64,000 nt of DNA from Cyrtodaria siliqua (GCA_037043455.1 JAWPHD010000280.1:62001-126000); one strand, 5' to 3'; numbered from the stretch's first letter, positions 21,396-34,194 are shown. Numbers and translations are program-made. Notes: a model not told the origin generated them from the sequence alone.

Positions 21396-24300
21396 TTTAA
21401 CATAAACTTAATATCCCGTTATTTAGCGGGATAGCTTCTTTAACATAAACTTATTAACCCGTTATTTGGCGGGGTAGCTACTTTAACATAAACTTAATTA
21501 CCCGTTATTTGGCGGGATAGCTACTTTAACATAAACTTATTAACCCGTTATTTGGCGGGATAGCTTCTTTAACATAAACTTAATAACCCGTTATTTGGTG
21601 AGACAGCTTCTTTAACATAAACTTAATAACCCGTTATTTGGCGGGATAGCTACTTTAACATAAACTTAATAACCCGTTATTTGGTGAGACAGCTTCTTTA
21701 ACATAAACTTAATAACCCGTTATTTGGTGAGACAGCTTCTTTAACATAAACTTAATAACCCGTTATTTGGCGGGATAGCTACTTTAACATAAACTTAATA
21801 ACCCGTTATTTGGTGAGACAGCTTCTTTAACATAAACTTAATAACCCGTTATTTGGCGGGATAGCTTCTTTAATATAAACTTAATAACCCGTTATTTGGC
21901 GGGATAGCTACTTTAACATCAACTTAATAACCCGTTATTTGGCGGGATAGCTTCTTTAACATAAATTTAATAACCCGTTATTTGGCGGGATAGCTTCTTT
22001 AACATAAATTTAATAACCCGTTATACTTAATAACCCGTTATTTGGTGAGACAGCTTCTTTAACATAAACTTAATAACCCGTTATTTGGCGGGATAGCTAC
22101 TTTAACATAAACTTAATAACCCGTTATTTGGTGAGACAGCTTCTTTAACATAAACTTAATAACCCGTTATTTGGCGGGATAGCTACTTTAACATAAACTT
22201 AATAACCCGTTATTTGGCGGGATAGCTACTTTAACATAAACTTAATAACCCGTTATTTGGTGAGACAGCTTCTTTAACATAAACTTAATAACCCGTTATT
22301 TGGCGGGATAGCTTCTTTAATATAAACTTAATAACCCGTTATTTGGCGGGATAGCTACTTTAACATCAACTTAATAACCCGTTATTTGGCGGGATAGCTT
22401 CTTTAACATAAATTTAATAACCCGTTATTTGGCGGGATAGCTACTTTAACATCAACTTAATAACCCGTTATTTGGCGGGATAGCTTCTTTAACATAAATT
22501 TAATAACCCGTTCTTTGGCGGGATAGCTACTTTAACATAAACTTAATAACCCGTTATTTGGCGGGATAGCTTCTTTAACCCGTTCTTTGGCGGGATAGCT
22601 ACTTTAACATGAACTTAATAACCCGTTAAACTTAATAACCCGTTATTTGGCGGGATAGATACTTTAACATAAACTTAATAACCCGTTATTTGGTGAGACA
22701 GCTTCTTTAACATAAACTTAATAACCCGTTATTTGGCGGGATAGCTTCTTTAATATAAACTTAATAACCCGTTATTTGGCGGGATAGCTACTTTAACATC
22801 AACTTAATAACCCGTTATTTGGCGGGATAGCTTCTTTAACATAAATTTAATAACCCGTTATTTGGCGGGATAGCTTCTTTAACATAAATTTAATAACCCG
22901 TTCTTTGGCGGGATAGCTACTTTAACATAAACTTAATAACCCGTTATTTGGCGGGATAGCTTCTTTAACCCGTTCTTTGGCGGGATAGCTACTTTAACAT
23001 GAACTTAATAACCCGTTAAACTTAATAACCCGTTCTTTGGCGGGATAGCTACTTTAACATAAACTTAATAACCCGTTATTTGGCGGGATAGCTTCTTTAA
23101 CCCGTTCTTTGGCGGGATAGCTACTTTAACATAAACTTAATAACCCGTTAAACTTAATAACCCGTTATTTGGCGGGATAGCTACTTTAACATCAACTTAA
23201 TAACCCGTTATTTGGCGGGATAGCTTCTTTAACATAAATTTAATAACCCGTTAAACTTAATAACCCGTTATTTGGCGGGATAGATACTTTAACATAAACT
23301 TAATAACCCGTTATTTGGCGGGATAGCTTCTTTAACATAAACTTAATAACCCGTTATTTGGCGGGATAGCTACTTTAACATAAACTTAATAACCCGTTAA
23401 ACTTAATAACCCGTTATTTGGCGGGATAGATACTTTAACATAAACTTAATAACCCGTTATTTGGCGGGATAGCTTCTTTAACATAAACTTAATAACCCGT
23501 TATTTGGCGGGATAGCTTCTTTAACATAAACTTAATAACCCGTTATTTGGCGGGATAGCTTCTTTAACATAAACTTAATAACCCGTTATTTGGCGGGATA
23601 GCTACTTTAACATCAACTTAATAACCCGTTATTTGGCGGGATAGCTTCTTTAACATAAATTTAATAACCCGTTATTTGGCGGGATAGCTTCTTTAACATA
23701 AATTTAATAACCCGTTATTTGGCGGGATAGCTTCTTTAACATAAATTTAATAACCCGTTCTTTGGCGGGATAGCTACTTTAACATAAACTTAATAACCCG
23801 TTATTTGGCGGGATAGCTTCTTTAACATAAATGTATTAACCCATTATTTGGCGGGATAGCTACTTTAACATAAACTTAATAACCCGTTAAACTTAATAAC
23901 CTGTTATTTGGCGGGATAGATACTTTAACATAAACTTAATAACCCGTTATTTGGCGGGATAGCTACTTTAACATAAACTTAATAACCCGTTATTTGGTGG
24001 GATAGCTTCTTTAACATAAATTTAATAACCCGTTCTTTGGCGGGATAGCTGCTTTAACATAAACTTAATAACCCGTTAAACTTAATAACCCGTTATTTGG
24101 CGGGATAGCTTCTTTAACATAAACTTATTAACCCGTTATTTGGCGGGATAGCTTCTTTAACATAAACTTAATAACCCGTTATATGGCGGGATAGCTTCTT
24201 TAACATAAACTTATTAACCCGTTATTTGGCGGGATAGATACTTTAACATAAACTTAATAACCCGTTATTTGGCGGGATAGATACTTTAACATAAACTTAA

Positions 24301-25425
24301 TAACCCGTTATTTGGCGGGATAGCTTCTTTAACATAATTTAATAACCCGTTATTTGGCGGGATAGCTACTTTAACATAAACTTAATAACAAATTTGGCGG
24401 GATAGCTTCTTTAACATAAACTTAATAACCCGTTATTTGGCGGGATAGCTACTTTAACATAAACTTAATAACCCGTTATTTGGCGGGATAGCTTCTTTAA
24501 CATAATTTAATAACCCGTTCTTTGGCGGGATAGCTGCTTTAACATAAACTTAATAACCCGTTAAACTTAATAACCCGTTATTTGGCGGGATAGCTACTTT
24601 AACATAAACTTAATAACCCGTTATTTGGCGGGATAGCTACTTTAACATAATTTAATAACCCGTTCTTTGGCGGGATAGCTGCTTTAACATAAACTTAATA
24701 ACCCGTTATTTGGCGGGATAGCTACTTTAACATAAACTTAATAACAAATTTGGCGGGATAGCTTCTTTAACATAAACTTAATAACCCGTTATTTGGCGGG
24801 ATAGCTACTTTAACATAAACTTAATAACAAATTTGGCGGGATAGCTTCTTTAACATAAACTTAATAACCCGTTATTTGGCGGGATAGCTGCTTTAACATA
24901 AATCTTATTAACCCGTTATTTGGCGGGATAGCTTCTTTAACATAAACTTAATAACAAATTTGGCGGGATAGCTTCTTTAACATAAACTTAATAACCCGTT
25001 ATTTGGCGGGATAGCTACTTTAACATAAACTTAATAACCCGTTATTTGGCGAGATAGCTACTTTAACATAAACTTATTAACCCGTTATTTGACGGGATAG
25101 CTGCTTTAACATAAACTTAATAACCCGTTATTTGGCGCGATAGCTACTTTAACATAAACTTAATAACCAGTTATTTGGCGGGATAGCTTCTTTAACATAA
25201 ACTTATTAACCCGTTATTTGGCGGGATAGCTACTTTAACATAAACGTAATAACCCGTTATTTGGCGGGATAGCTTCTTTAACATAAACTTAATAACCCGT
25301 TATTTGGCGGGATAGCTACTTTAACATAAACTTATTAACCCGTTATTTGGCGGGATAGCTACTTTAACATAAACTTATTAACCCGTTATTTGGCGGGGTA
25401 GCTACTTTAACATAAACTTAATCAC
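21365..25425 (+). repeat. ~4-kb tandem array of a 43-bp unit (about 90 copies)
   Basis: The unit is CCGTTATTTGGCGGGATAGC, TACTTTAACATAAACTTAAT, AAC (43 bp). Variants: GCTTC for GCTAC, TGGTGAGACAGC for TGGCGGGATAGC, CTTTGG for ATTTGG, and short units CCCGTTAAACTTAATAA. Blocks of the same variant order recur (for example around 21840-22020, 22310-22510 and 22720-22930), a higher-order structure that indicates repeated block duplication. There are no open frames of note. The unit core equals the terminal repeat of the MITE at 21055. Confidence 0.95.
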
Positions 25426-25429
25426 CTTA

Positions 25430-25910
25430 TGCAATTCACAAAGTTATTTGAAATCTCGGGCTTCATTTCAGTTTTAAACAAACACACGACAATCTTGCAG
25501 TTTCAAGTAATATTATTAACCTGTTTGCATAAGCTTAAATAAAAAGTTTATACAATTTTAAGCATTTACATTTCCTTCAATAGTCTACCATATGTTTAAA
25601 TGTATTATTGGTACAATGTAATCAGCCCTGTTGCACCGGTAATGTGCTAATACTGACTTTAAAAATATCCGATTAACTAGAGTACAGTGGGGGTTGTTCT
25701 TTGATAACAGTGGTTTACCCTATACTAATATTTGAAATATGCAAATCGCAAGATCAGTCTGTGTCCTTGGATATTTGACAAGGGTATAAAGATAGAAAGC
25801 ACCTACATTATGCCAATTAACTGGAAAACCCAGCCATATGTGTCCAAGTTACAAACTACAAAATCTGTGCTACACAATCACACTCAAAATTATTTTTAGG
25901 ACAAGTGCAG
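25430..25910. other. Unique-looking AT-rich DNA
   Basis: No repeat, open frame or RNA gene recognised. Confidence 0.35.
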
Positions 25911-25976
25911 TAAAGACGCTGCGTATAAAACTTTCTCGCCTCTCATCGCTGCGGGTTCGAATCTCACTGGGAACAA
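25911..25976 (+). mobile_element. SINE head fragment
   Basis: TAAAGACGCTGCGT, CTTTCTCGCCTCTCATCGC and the B-box-like GGGTTCGAATCTC match the reverse-strand copy ending at 46128. Only the head is present. Confidence 0.6.
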
Positions 25977-26337
25977 CATCATCCTTAGTATACTGAACTG
26001 GAGTATACGAATTAGTGCTCACGATTTCCATAAATAAAACATTGGCGTAATGAAGGCGTTTATCAGCAGGAGCTAATACGTATAATGATTGTTTGTTATA
26101 CAATTTCTGAATTCCCGATTTCAAAATACGAAACGAAAGTCTAGGTCTCGGAGAAAGTAAAGAAAGGTTAGCTGTATAAAAGCTAATACGAGTATCTATG
26201 GTTTTAAAAACTGACTGTTTCCAAGTAGAAAATGAGTTCGGGTCCGCATGTTCTCTACGACACAATTGTATACTTAAATCATCAATGGATTGGGAAATCT
26301 GAACACAACAAGCATCAATATCTATCACTGAAGGCAA
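25965..26337 (-). pseudogene. Retroelement fragment upstream of a reverse transcriptase (Penelope-like type)
   Basis: A frame of about 120 codons reads Tyr-Val-Leu-Ala-Pro-Ala-Asp-Lys, then Tyr-Ala-Asn and a Thr-Asn-Ser-Tyr-Thr-Pro-Val stretch. The pattern V-x-PADK followed by Thr/Ser-x-Ala/Ser-Tyr is familiar from a conserved block ahead of the RT in Penelope-like and related elements. The RT itself is absent, and the C-terminal part runs into the SINE fragment, so this is a relic. The class is tentative. Confidence 0.55.
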
Positions 26338-26359
26338 ACTTTAGAAAACCGTGTTTGGG

Positions 26360-26740
26360 ACGGTGGCGTTTGATGTTTGTCTATGATCTTTCCTGTCGTG
26401 CCCTTAATGGTTTATTCTCTTGTTGCTCTGGCTTCTGCCAAGTCATTGAGTACCTTCATTGTGGCTTTCTAGGCTATTGTTTTTTTTGTATTATATTTAC
26501 ACGAGAATATTTGTGTTTTACTTGTATTGCCTATTGATGCTGTCTTGTTGGTTAGAGATTAAATCATGGCGGGGATTTCTTCTGTCCTGTTTTAATGGGA
26601 TGACAGTAGGGTAAGTGTGAGGTTTGGTGCACCCTAGAACCGCTTTAAACCCCCAGTGGCCTTTGTTGCCACTGACCGTTCCAAGGCGGTAGCCCTATTG
26701 TCAACCCTTTTGTGTTTGTGATGTCGTTTGCATTTTTTAT
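26360..26740 (+). repeat. Dispersed repeat G, copy 1
   Basis: Contains GTGCCCTTAATGGTTTATTC, GTTGCTCTGGCTTCTGCCAA, GTAAGTGTGAGGTTTGGTGC and CCGTTCCAAGGCGGTAGCCC. The same blocks recur at 50300-51330, 51900-52290 (reverse), 53690-53840 and 59940-60310. No protein is encoded. Confidence 0.75.
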
Positions 26741-26959
26741 TACTTTTGCCTTCTCGTTTGTCTGTTTGCGTGTTTGTTTTTGTGTTTTGTGGTTGACAGT
26801 CGTCATTGAATGCTGCTTTCCCTGTCCGATATTTTTATATTTCTTTGTTACAAAAATTACAAATTTATAATATACATATGTTAAATATACTATATAGCGC
26901 ATGAACATATTAGTGTTTCAAACCATAATCTATACCAGATGATAATTACTTAGTTCATT

Positions 26960-27995
26960 TTTAAAACAAGTCCCCTGATGACCTTTGTCCACTGTAGACA
27001 CTTGCAACAGTAACAAACGTGGGTCCGATAAAACAGGTCTTCTAAGTTCAGAAGAATATTCTTTTAAATATTGTCCAATACTTTTCCCCCCGGGCTGGCT
27101 ACCCGGGCATGCTGTAATTTAACCCAAGGATCACCATTTAAAACATAAGCTTATGATACATTCCAAATATTAGACCTCTAACTGCAGTTTCAGAGATGAC
27201 GATTTTTTAAATATATGTAAAACTGTGATCCCAGGGTTGGGCCAGATTTTACCCCATGATCAGCATTTGAAAAAAACTTGGTAAGGGACCATAAGCTTAT
27301 ACTGGATATGCCTTATGGTTTCAGGCAATAAGTGTTTCGAGTTGTTATCTATATATACATAGGTCTTATATATAAGTCTATGTAACACATGTGACCCTTG
27401 GGGCGGGTTCAAAATTGTTCCCATAGTCACAATTAAATAAATGTGGTGGAGGCCCATAAGCTAATGAAACACGAACATATTGTATTTTTTACTTTTGTAG
27501 ATTCAGAGAAGATGTTTCAATATTTTAGACATAAGTCCATCTAAACATATGACCCCAGGAATGGTACAAAACCTGACCCTAGGTCACCATCTGAATAAAT
27601 ATGGTAGATGACTATGCGTTTATGATAAATATAAAACCTCTACTTTTTGTAGTTTCTGACTATTATGTTAAAATAATATTCCTCTATAACTCTATCTATA
27701 ACGCCAGATTTTACCCCAGGGTCGCCATTTGAACAAACTTATAAAAGTACCAAAAGCTTGAGTAACATGCCAAAAATGTGAACTCTATACCTTGTGGCTT
27801 CAGAGAAAAATATTTATTTTAAGTTGTTCCTATACGTCTATGTGAGAGATGTGACCCCTGGGACGGGGCAAAATCCGGGGTCACCATTTGAACAAACTTG
27901 GTAGAGGACAATAAGATTAAAATACATGCAAAATATTAGACCTCTAGCTCATGTTGTTTCAGGGAAGAATATTTATTTTTTAAATCCTATATTAT
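26960..27995 (+). repeat. Dispersed repeat C: degenerate ~150-bp units, copy 1
   Basis: Units carry TGACCCC.GGG..GGGCCA, TCACCATTTGAACAAACTTG, ACCATAAGCTTATG and TTAGACCTCTAGCTCTTGTAG-like blocks. At least five diverged units occur here, and a similar number at 43905-44860. Confidence 0.7.
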
Positions 27996-28009
27996 TTTTG
28001 TAAATCATT

Positions 28010-29660
28010 ATATTACCTCTCATGAACAGACTCAATATAACCGAATGTTCTACTTTTCTCTCTTGTTTGTGTTTGTTGCTTCCTATGTATATCCATTCCA
28101 GTATTTATTGACATTCGCACTAGCCTTTATTTAGTGCTGTGTCGCGGTTGTGAAATGTCACTCCGACTACAAATCATTAGCGTTATTACTTAATGTTGGT
28201 TTGGGATCATCAAGCCCAACATGTGTGGCTTTAAAGTCGCGGGTGTAAAATGTCACTCCGACTACAAATCAGTAAAGTTATTACTTAATGTTGGTATGCA
28301 ATCATCAAGCCCAACATGACTGTATGGCATTAAAGACGAGGGTGTAACATGTCACTCCGACTACAAATCAGTAAAGTTATTACTTAATGTTGGTTTGGAT
28401 CATCAAGCCCAACATGACTGTATGGCATTAAAGACGAGGGTGTAACATGTCACTCCGACTACAAATCAGTAAAGTTATTACTTAATGTTGGTTTGGATCA
28501 TCAAGCCCAACATGACTGTATGGCATTAAAGACGAGGGTGTAACATGTCACTCCGACTACAAATCAGTAAAGTTATTACTTAATGTTGGTTTGGATCATC
28601 AAGCCCAACATGACTGTATGACATTAAAGACGAGGGTGTAACATGTCACTCCGACTACAAATCAGTAAAGTTATTACTTAATGTTGGTATGCAATCATCA
28701 AGCCCAACATGACTGTATGACATTAAAGACGAGGGTGTAACATGTCACTCCGACTACAAATCAGTAAAGTTATTACTTAATGTTGGTTTGGATCATCAAG
28801 CCCAACATGACTGTATGGCATTAAAGACGAGGGTGTAACATGTCACTCCGACTACAAATCAGTAAAGTTATTACTTAATGTTGGTTTGGATCATCAAGCC
28901 CAACATGACTGTATGGCATTAAAGACGAGGGTGTAACATGTCACTCCGACTACAAATCAGTAAAGTTATTACTTAATGTTGGTTTGGATCATCAAGCCCA
29001 ACATGACTGTATGACATTAAAGACGAGGGTGTAACATGTCACTCCGACTACAAATCAGTAAAGTTATTACTTAATGTTGGTATGCAATCATCAAGCCCAA
29101 CATGACTGTATGACATTAAAGACGAGGGTGTAACATGTCACTCCGACTACAAATCAGTAAAGTTATTACTTAATGTTGGTTTGGATCATCAAGCCCAACA
29201 TGACTGTATGGCATTAAAGACGAGGGTGTAAAATGTCACTCCGACTACAAATCAGTAAAGTTATTACTTAATGTTGGTTTGGATCATCAAGCCCAACATG
29301 ACTGTATGGCATTAAAGACGAGGGTGTAAAATGTCACTCCGACTACAAATCAGTAAAGTTATTACTTAATGTTGGTTTGGATCATCAAGCCCAACATGAC
29401 CGTATGGCATTAAAGACGAGGGTGTAAAATGTCACTCCGACTACAAATCAGTAAAGTTATTACTTAATGTTGGTTTGGAATCATCAAGCCCAACATGTAT
29501 GGCATTAAAGTGGAATACTTCTTAAGCCGGTGCTAGTGGGCGTGAAACGTGCTGCAAATAACATTACCTCTCATGACCAGAATCAATATAATCGAGTATG
29601 CTTTTCTCTCTTGTTTGTGTTTGTTGCTTCCAAGGGATCTCCTTTTCAGTATGTATTAGA
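28010..29660 (+). repeat. Dispersed repeat D with an internal 98-bp tandem array (about 14 units)
   Basis: Flanks at 28010-28140 and 29520-29660 share ATTACCTCTCATGA, TTTCTCTCTTGTTTGTGTTT and GTTGCTTCC. Between them the 98-bp unit (TGTCACTCCGACTACAAATC, TTACTTAATGTTGGT, ATCATCAAGCCCAACATGAC, GCATTAAAGACGAGGGTGTA) repeats with very little change, implying recent growth. The array has two main unit types: TTTGGATCATC and the longer TATGCAATCATC. Other copies of repeat D in the window (49260-49745, 56540-56940, 58745-58965) have one unit or a partial unit. Confidence 0.92.
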
Positions 29661-30639
29661 AATGTCAAATCATGAATTGTCATGTTACTAAAAGTTCGTT
29701 GGATGTGTACATTCCTTGGTTATTAAAGTTCTCTGAATTAATTAATGGCCTATTTCGTGGTCATTAACGTTAGCTGGAATTGTTGAAAAGCTTATTGCAT
29801 GTGCATTTCGTTTCGTTGCACACATTTAAGAGCTTATTGCATTGGTTCATTAATGGAAAAGTAATTTTCGTTCATTATTCTAGTAAATACTTTTGTTGAA
29901 CCATGAAATCCTCGAAAACTAATATCACATGATGTTTCCTTTCATGATTGCAAAGATTAAAAATGGTTTCGTACTTAATGTATACAGTAGTATCCATCAT
30001 TTTAACTTAAATTCTTCCAAAGCTAAAACAAGGTAATTGTGTTGTTTTTGTTGAACTCGAGACACAGAGTAGAGTTATTATCTGTAATACAGTTATCAAT
30101 AAGGATGATATACTTGATTCTTGATAAGCAAGTACGGCGACCTAGATAGAGAAGTCTAGATATAGGCTGATGTGTTCTGTCCTTGGTTAGAATACGACTA
30201 AATGCAGAAGTACTATATGTTTATTAAGTACATTATTCATTGACACTTTTATCAAAACCTGTCCCAAGTGCTAAAGAAATGTTAATTTTATTGCAGAACA
30301 CTATATATTATATTGTGTCCGAACTGAACATATCACAGAGAAATTGTTTACCATTGTTGGATCAAATGTGTTTAAAATATTCATTGACGTAAGTCCACGA
30401 GATCAAATAATAGTTATGTTAAATGGTATGAGACCGCTAAACGGTCGATGTGATTTGACATGTTTGAAAGTTGCTATAAATGTTTTTCATTTAATCTAGA
30501 TGGGTGGATAAGATTAAATATGTAAGCTCACTGGATGATAATCGATATGCATACCTAGGTGTATTCACATTTAAATGTGATGATATTTACGCTTTTGTAT
30601 TTAGTCATTGTCGGTGATTAGACCTCAGAAGTTTTTATT
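29661..30639. other. AT-rich DNA, nothing recognised
   Basis: No gene, RNA or repeat found. Confidence 0.35.
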
Positions 30640-31460
30640 ATTTTGTGATTATCGCAACATTACCAGTAATATTTCACTATCCTTCACATTCTGCAAAAGT
30701 GTGTGATGTGAGATATACTCAACACTATAGCGTGTGATTATCCCAACATTACCAGTAATATTTCACTATCCTTCACATTCTGCAAGAGTGTGTGATGTGA
30801 GATATACTCAATACTTTAGCGTGTGATTATCCCAACATTACCAGTAATATTTCACTATCCTTCACATTCTGCAAGAGTGTGTGATGTGAGATATACTCAC
30901 TACTATAGCGTGTGATTATCGCAACATTAATAGTAATATTTCTCTATCTTTCACATTCTGCAAGAGTGTGTGATGTGAGATATACTCAATACTATAGCGT
31001 GTGATAATCGCAACATTAATAGTAATATTTCACTATCCTTCACATTCTGCAAGAGTGTGTGATGTGAGATATACTCAATACTATAGCGTGTGATTATCCC
31101 AACATTAGTAGTAATATTTCACTATCTTTAACATTCTTCAGACTTGTTTGGGGTGAGATATGCTCAATGCAATAGAGTGGGATTGTCACAACATTAGCAG
31201 TAATATTCCACTATCTTGCACATTTTGCACAAGAGTGTGTGATGTGGGATATACTGAATACTATAGAGTGTGATGATCACAACATTAGCATTGTGTTCCA
31301 CTTTCTTTCACACTCTGTACGTGTGTGTGATGTGAGATAAAACTGAATACTAGAGTGTGATCGTCACAACATAAGCAGTTATGTTCCACTATCCTTCACA
31401 TTCTGCAAGAGTTCCTGGCGTGATATATACTGAATACTATAGGTCTAAAACCACTAATTA
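30640..31460 (+). repeat. 89-bp tandem repeat, about 9 units
   Basis: Unit: GTGTGATTATCCCAACATTA, CCAGTAATATTTCACTATCC, TTCACATTCTGCAAGAGTGT, GTGATGTGAGATATACTCAA, TACTATAGC. The first six are close copies; the last three (from 31130) are strongly diverged. An inner near-palindrome pairs TTCACATTCTGCA with GTGTGTGATGTGA. No source element was found in the window. Confidence 0.9.
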
Positions 31461-32330
31461 TTTTCCACATAGTCACCAATGCTAAAATGTCACATATTAA
31501 TGATTTGCTGCAACTTCAACTCAAGTATGGATAATGAAGCAGTGTAATTTCATATAGAAAACTAATTTTCCACTTAAAAAATCACCAGAAAAGGTGGGGT
31601 CACACGACATGTAAGAAAGTTCTTGTTTGTTTAATAAACACGTCAAAGGTACAACTGTTTTCAGAGATGGTTGCTCACAAAGTCTAAGCATAGAGTCGAA
31701 ATTTCGAAAATGTTCATCAGTGATCCAGTAAAACCTATTAATACGATTCTTATACATACAACCACAAAATCGAACAGAAATGGGAAGTTTTGCCCTACTT
31801 ATAATGCCCATTTCCATCAAAAAAGGAGGAATTACTTTTTATTATAGGAACTACATTCGACTACACCTCGGAGATTTGCATGTAATTAGTTGTGGTAAAT
31901 CGAGAAGAAAACATGTTTAGATATTTCTTAAATGAGGATTTTGTGTTGTCATTTTCATAACATGCTTAAAAATATCTACTTTATGCAAATCGAATGATTA
32001 TTTGCCGAGATATAGTCATGTGAATACCAATGACAATAATCTGAAATCGACAAAAGTCAGAGATATTTTGTTAACTTTTGCATTATCTGAATTGTCATAC
32101 CAACTGGATTTCTTGTCAACACACCATATTAAATAGATCAGTTGTTTAAAACAGTCAATGGACAGTAATAAAATATGCATTTTAGGTACAATTAGGACGA
32201 TAAATATGCCAATTATGTCGATTTTCATGCCAAATTGATTTTTTAAGCAAATCAATTTAATTTAATACAGCAATAGGTCATTGTTGTATTATTCAGATAT
32301 GTCATTCTATTACCTTTCATAATTGTGGAG
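31461..32330. other. AT-rich DNA with a weak open frame
   Basis: A minus-strand frame of 99 codons (31521-31820) shows no family features and no clear splice context, so it is not annotated as a gene. Confidence 0.3.
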
Positions 32331-32336
32331 GATTGT

Positions 32337-32526
32337 GTGTTTATTGTAAATATGTAAAATCTCCTAATCTGGAGGATATTTCATATAACTTCTATACGTC
32401 AAATATGATGATCGTTTGACATATTGTAATGTATCTGACTCGGGTTGCAGAGGCGGGATCTTGTAGGTAGGGTCAGTTTCGTCGTTCGAGCCCGTCTGTG
32501 TGATCTCAGTTGGTACAGTCGAATGC
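32337..32526 (-). CDS. Candidate terminal coding exon of an unidentified gene
   Basis: The minus-strand frame up to the stop at 32364-32366 is polar and Tyr/Pro/Thr-rich (Thr-Asp/Asp-Pro-Thr-Tyr-Lys-Ile-Pro-Pro-Leu, Leu-Gln-Tyr-Val, Tyr-Leu-Thr-Tyr-Arg-Ser-Tyr). It has higher GC than its surroundings and is followed by an AATAAA signal within 30 bases (about 32340). It resembles the cytoplasmic tail of a membrane protein. No acceptor or partner exon was identified, so it could equally be chance. Confidence 0.25.
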
Positions 32527-33449
32527 GAGTTATATAGTATTATATAAAATAACCAGAAATATTCATACTTTCTAATTAATGCATTGTACATTTGTAATTC
32601 ATAGTGTCTAATTGGTCATATGTTTTCATGTATGCATATATGTTTACTATTAATCTACTGTGTATGCTCCAGTGCACTCTTGCACATATATTATTCAACT
32701 AATCTGTGTAAAAGAGGAAATAAAGAGAATAAATTTAAAAAATGCACATATGTAATAATTAATATCATCGTATATGCCGGATATATGTTAAGCTATTACA
32801 TTTCACATGTTGTATGCTTTTGTGTTCGACGTTATATGTTATGTAAATCTCCTGCTTTAAGGAAATAAAGAAATAAACTGGCTGAAGCATACTATAACAG
32901 CCAGATTTTAAATTAAGTTTAATTTAAAATGATATGAAATTAACTTTTCTTTATATTTCGTTTCGATAAGTTGAGTAGTGTTATGATGTTATATCAAAAC
33001 ACATTGACATTTTAAAGAACATTTGTCTGGTTTTGACAATTTAGTGTTAAAGGTAACATACTTTTAGTATTTGTGATTCTGTACTTAATCTTTATTTTTG
33101 TATCGTAAAGGTTTGGTGCGGATTCGAATACTAGTTTATTCTATCTTATAAATATATATGTTGTTTATGTCATACTTAATTCATATTAAGTTCAATGATT
33201 AAAATGTTACTGTTTATTTTTTTTATTTTTTTTGATATCATAAAATATTCATTGTCATGTATGTATGTATTACTGTTACTGTTGTATTATTGTATTATCT
33301 CCATGATCTCCAATTAGGAGAAAAATAAACAATAAGTATTATCAAAAAAGTAGGCTTTTTGGTTTGCTATAGTCTAGTTTGTATTTTGTGCAATCTCTCG
33401 ACAAAATGTGTTTCATGATACATAAAATTCCATGTTAGATAAGAAATAA

Positions 33450-33602
33450 AATATTTCCAGCGGGTTTATATTGTGCGAGATCAAAACCAGGTCTGGAATT
33501 CACCAACCATTCTTCAAACTATTCTTAGACTTGAACTCAGCTTCAAATCCCTCCCACCAGGTATTGATCTGGGACAATATAAATCCGCTGGAATAGTTTA
33601 TT
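33450..33602. mobile_element. Short MITE with ~32-bp inverted ends
   Basis: TATTTCCAGCGGGTTTATAT followed by TGTGCGAGATCA is mirrored by TGATCTGGGACA and ATATAAATCCGCTGGAATA. About 85 bp lie between the arms. Confidence 0.75.
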
Positions 33603-34194
33603 TCTTAATCATAAAAACATTGAAACAACTACACTTCCAGTCAACCTGGAATTCGGTGAAGGTTCGCATATATTGGGTGAACATGAATGATACAATATCT
33701 GCTTGCTTGTAGAACAAATTGCCAATCAAACACTCATTTTATTACAGCCATCATGATTCTGGTTTCTAGAGAATTATCACGATACCCGTATCATGCTTTC
33801 TTCGAGATAGTGATTGAATTTTCACGAAAATCTCTCAGTTATCTTGTTTAATACCGCGATACTACTGATCATGATAGTTCTGGTTTCGCGATATATACTA
33901 GCTAGCTAGCTGTTATTGAGTTAACTGTAAATATCTACGAGATAGCAACGTAAATTTTCATGATAATTAGTCAGAATTGTTACGAAAACAAAATTTCAAA
34001 TGTTAACTATTATGCTAATGTGATGACAGAAGTGGTCAGTATCGCAGCAAGTTTTGTTAGATACGATTGTTGAAAATTAAACAGAAAAAGTAACATTATC
34101 ACGAAAAATACAAGATAAATTATCTAGCTATCTCGTGGCAGAAATATGCCACCATAGTAAACAGTATACGTACTATAACCTGAATAGCTTCAGT

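Noticed and set aside
21365..25425. 43-bp repeats considered as CRISPR, telomere or protein-coding repeat
   Set aside because: No unique spacers, the unit is not telomeric, all frames are interrupted by stops, and the unit is explained by the MITE end.
28140..29520. Regular ~98-bp repeats resembling a CRISPR array
   Set aside because: Units are directly joined without unique spacers, and the genome is animal.
31521..31820. 99-codon minus-strand frame
   Set aside because: No family features, splice context or repeat support; length is within chance for AT-rich DNA.
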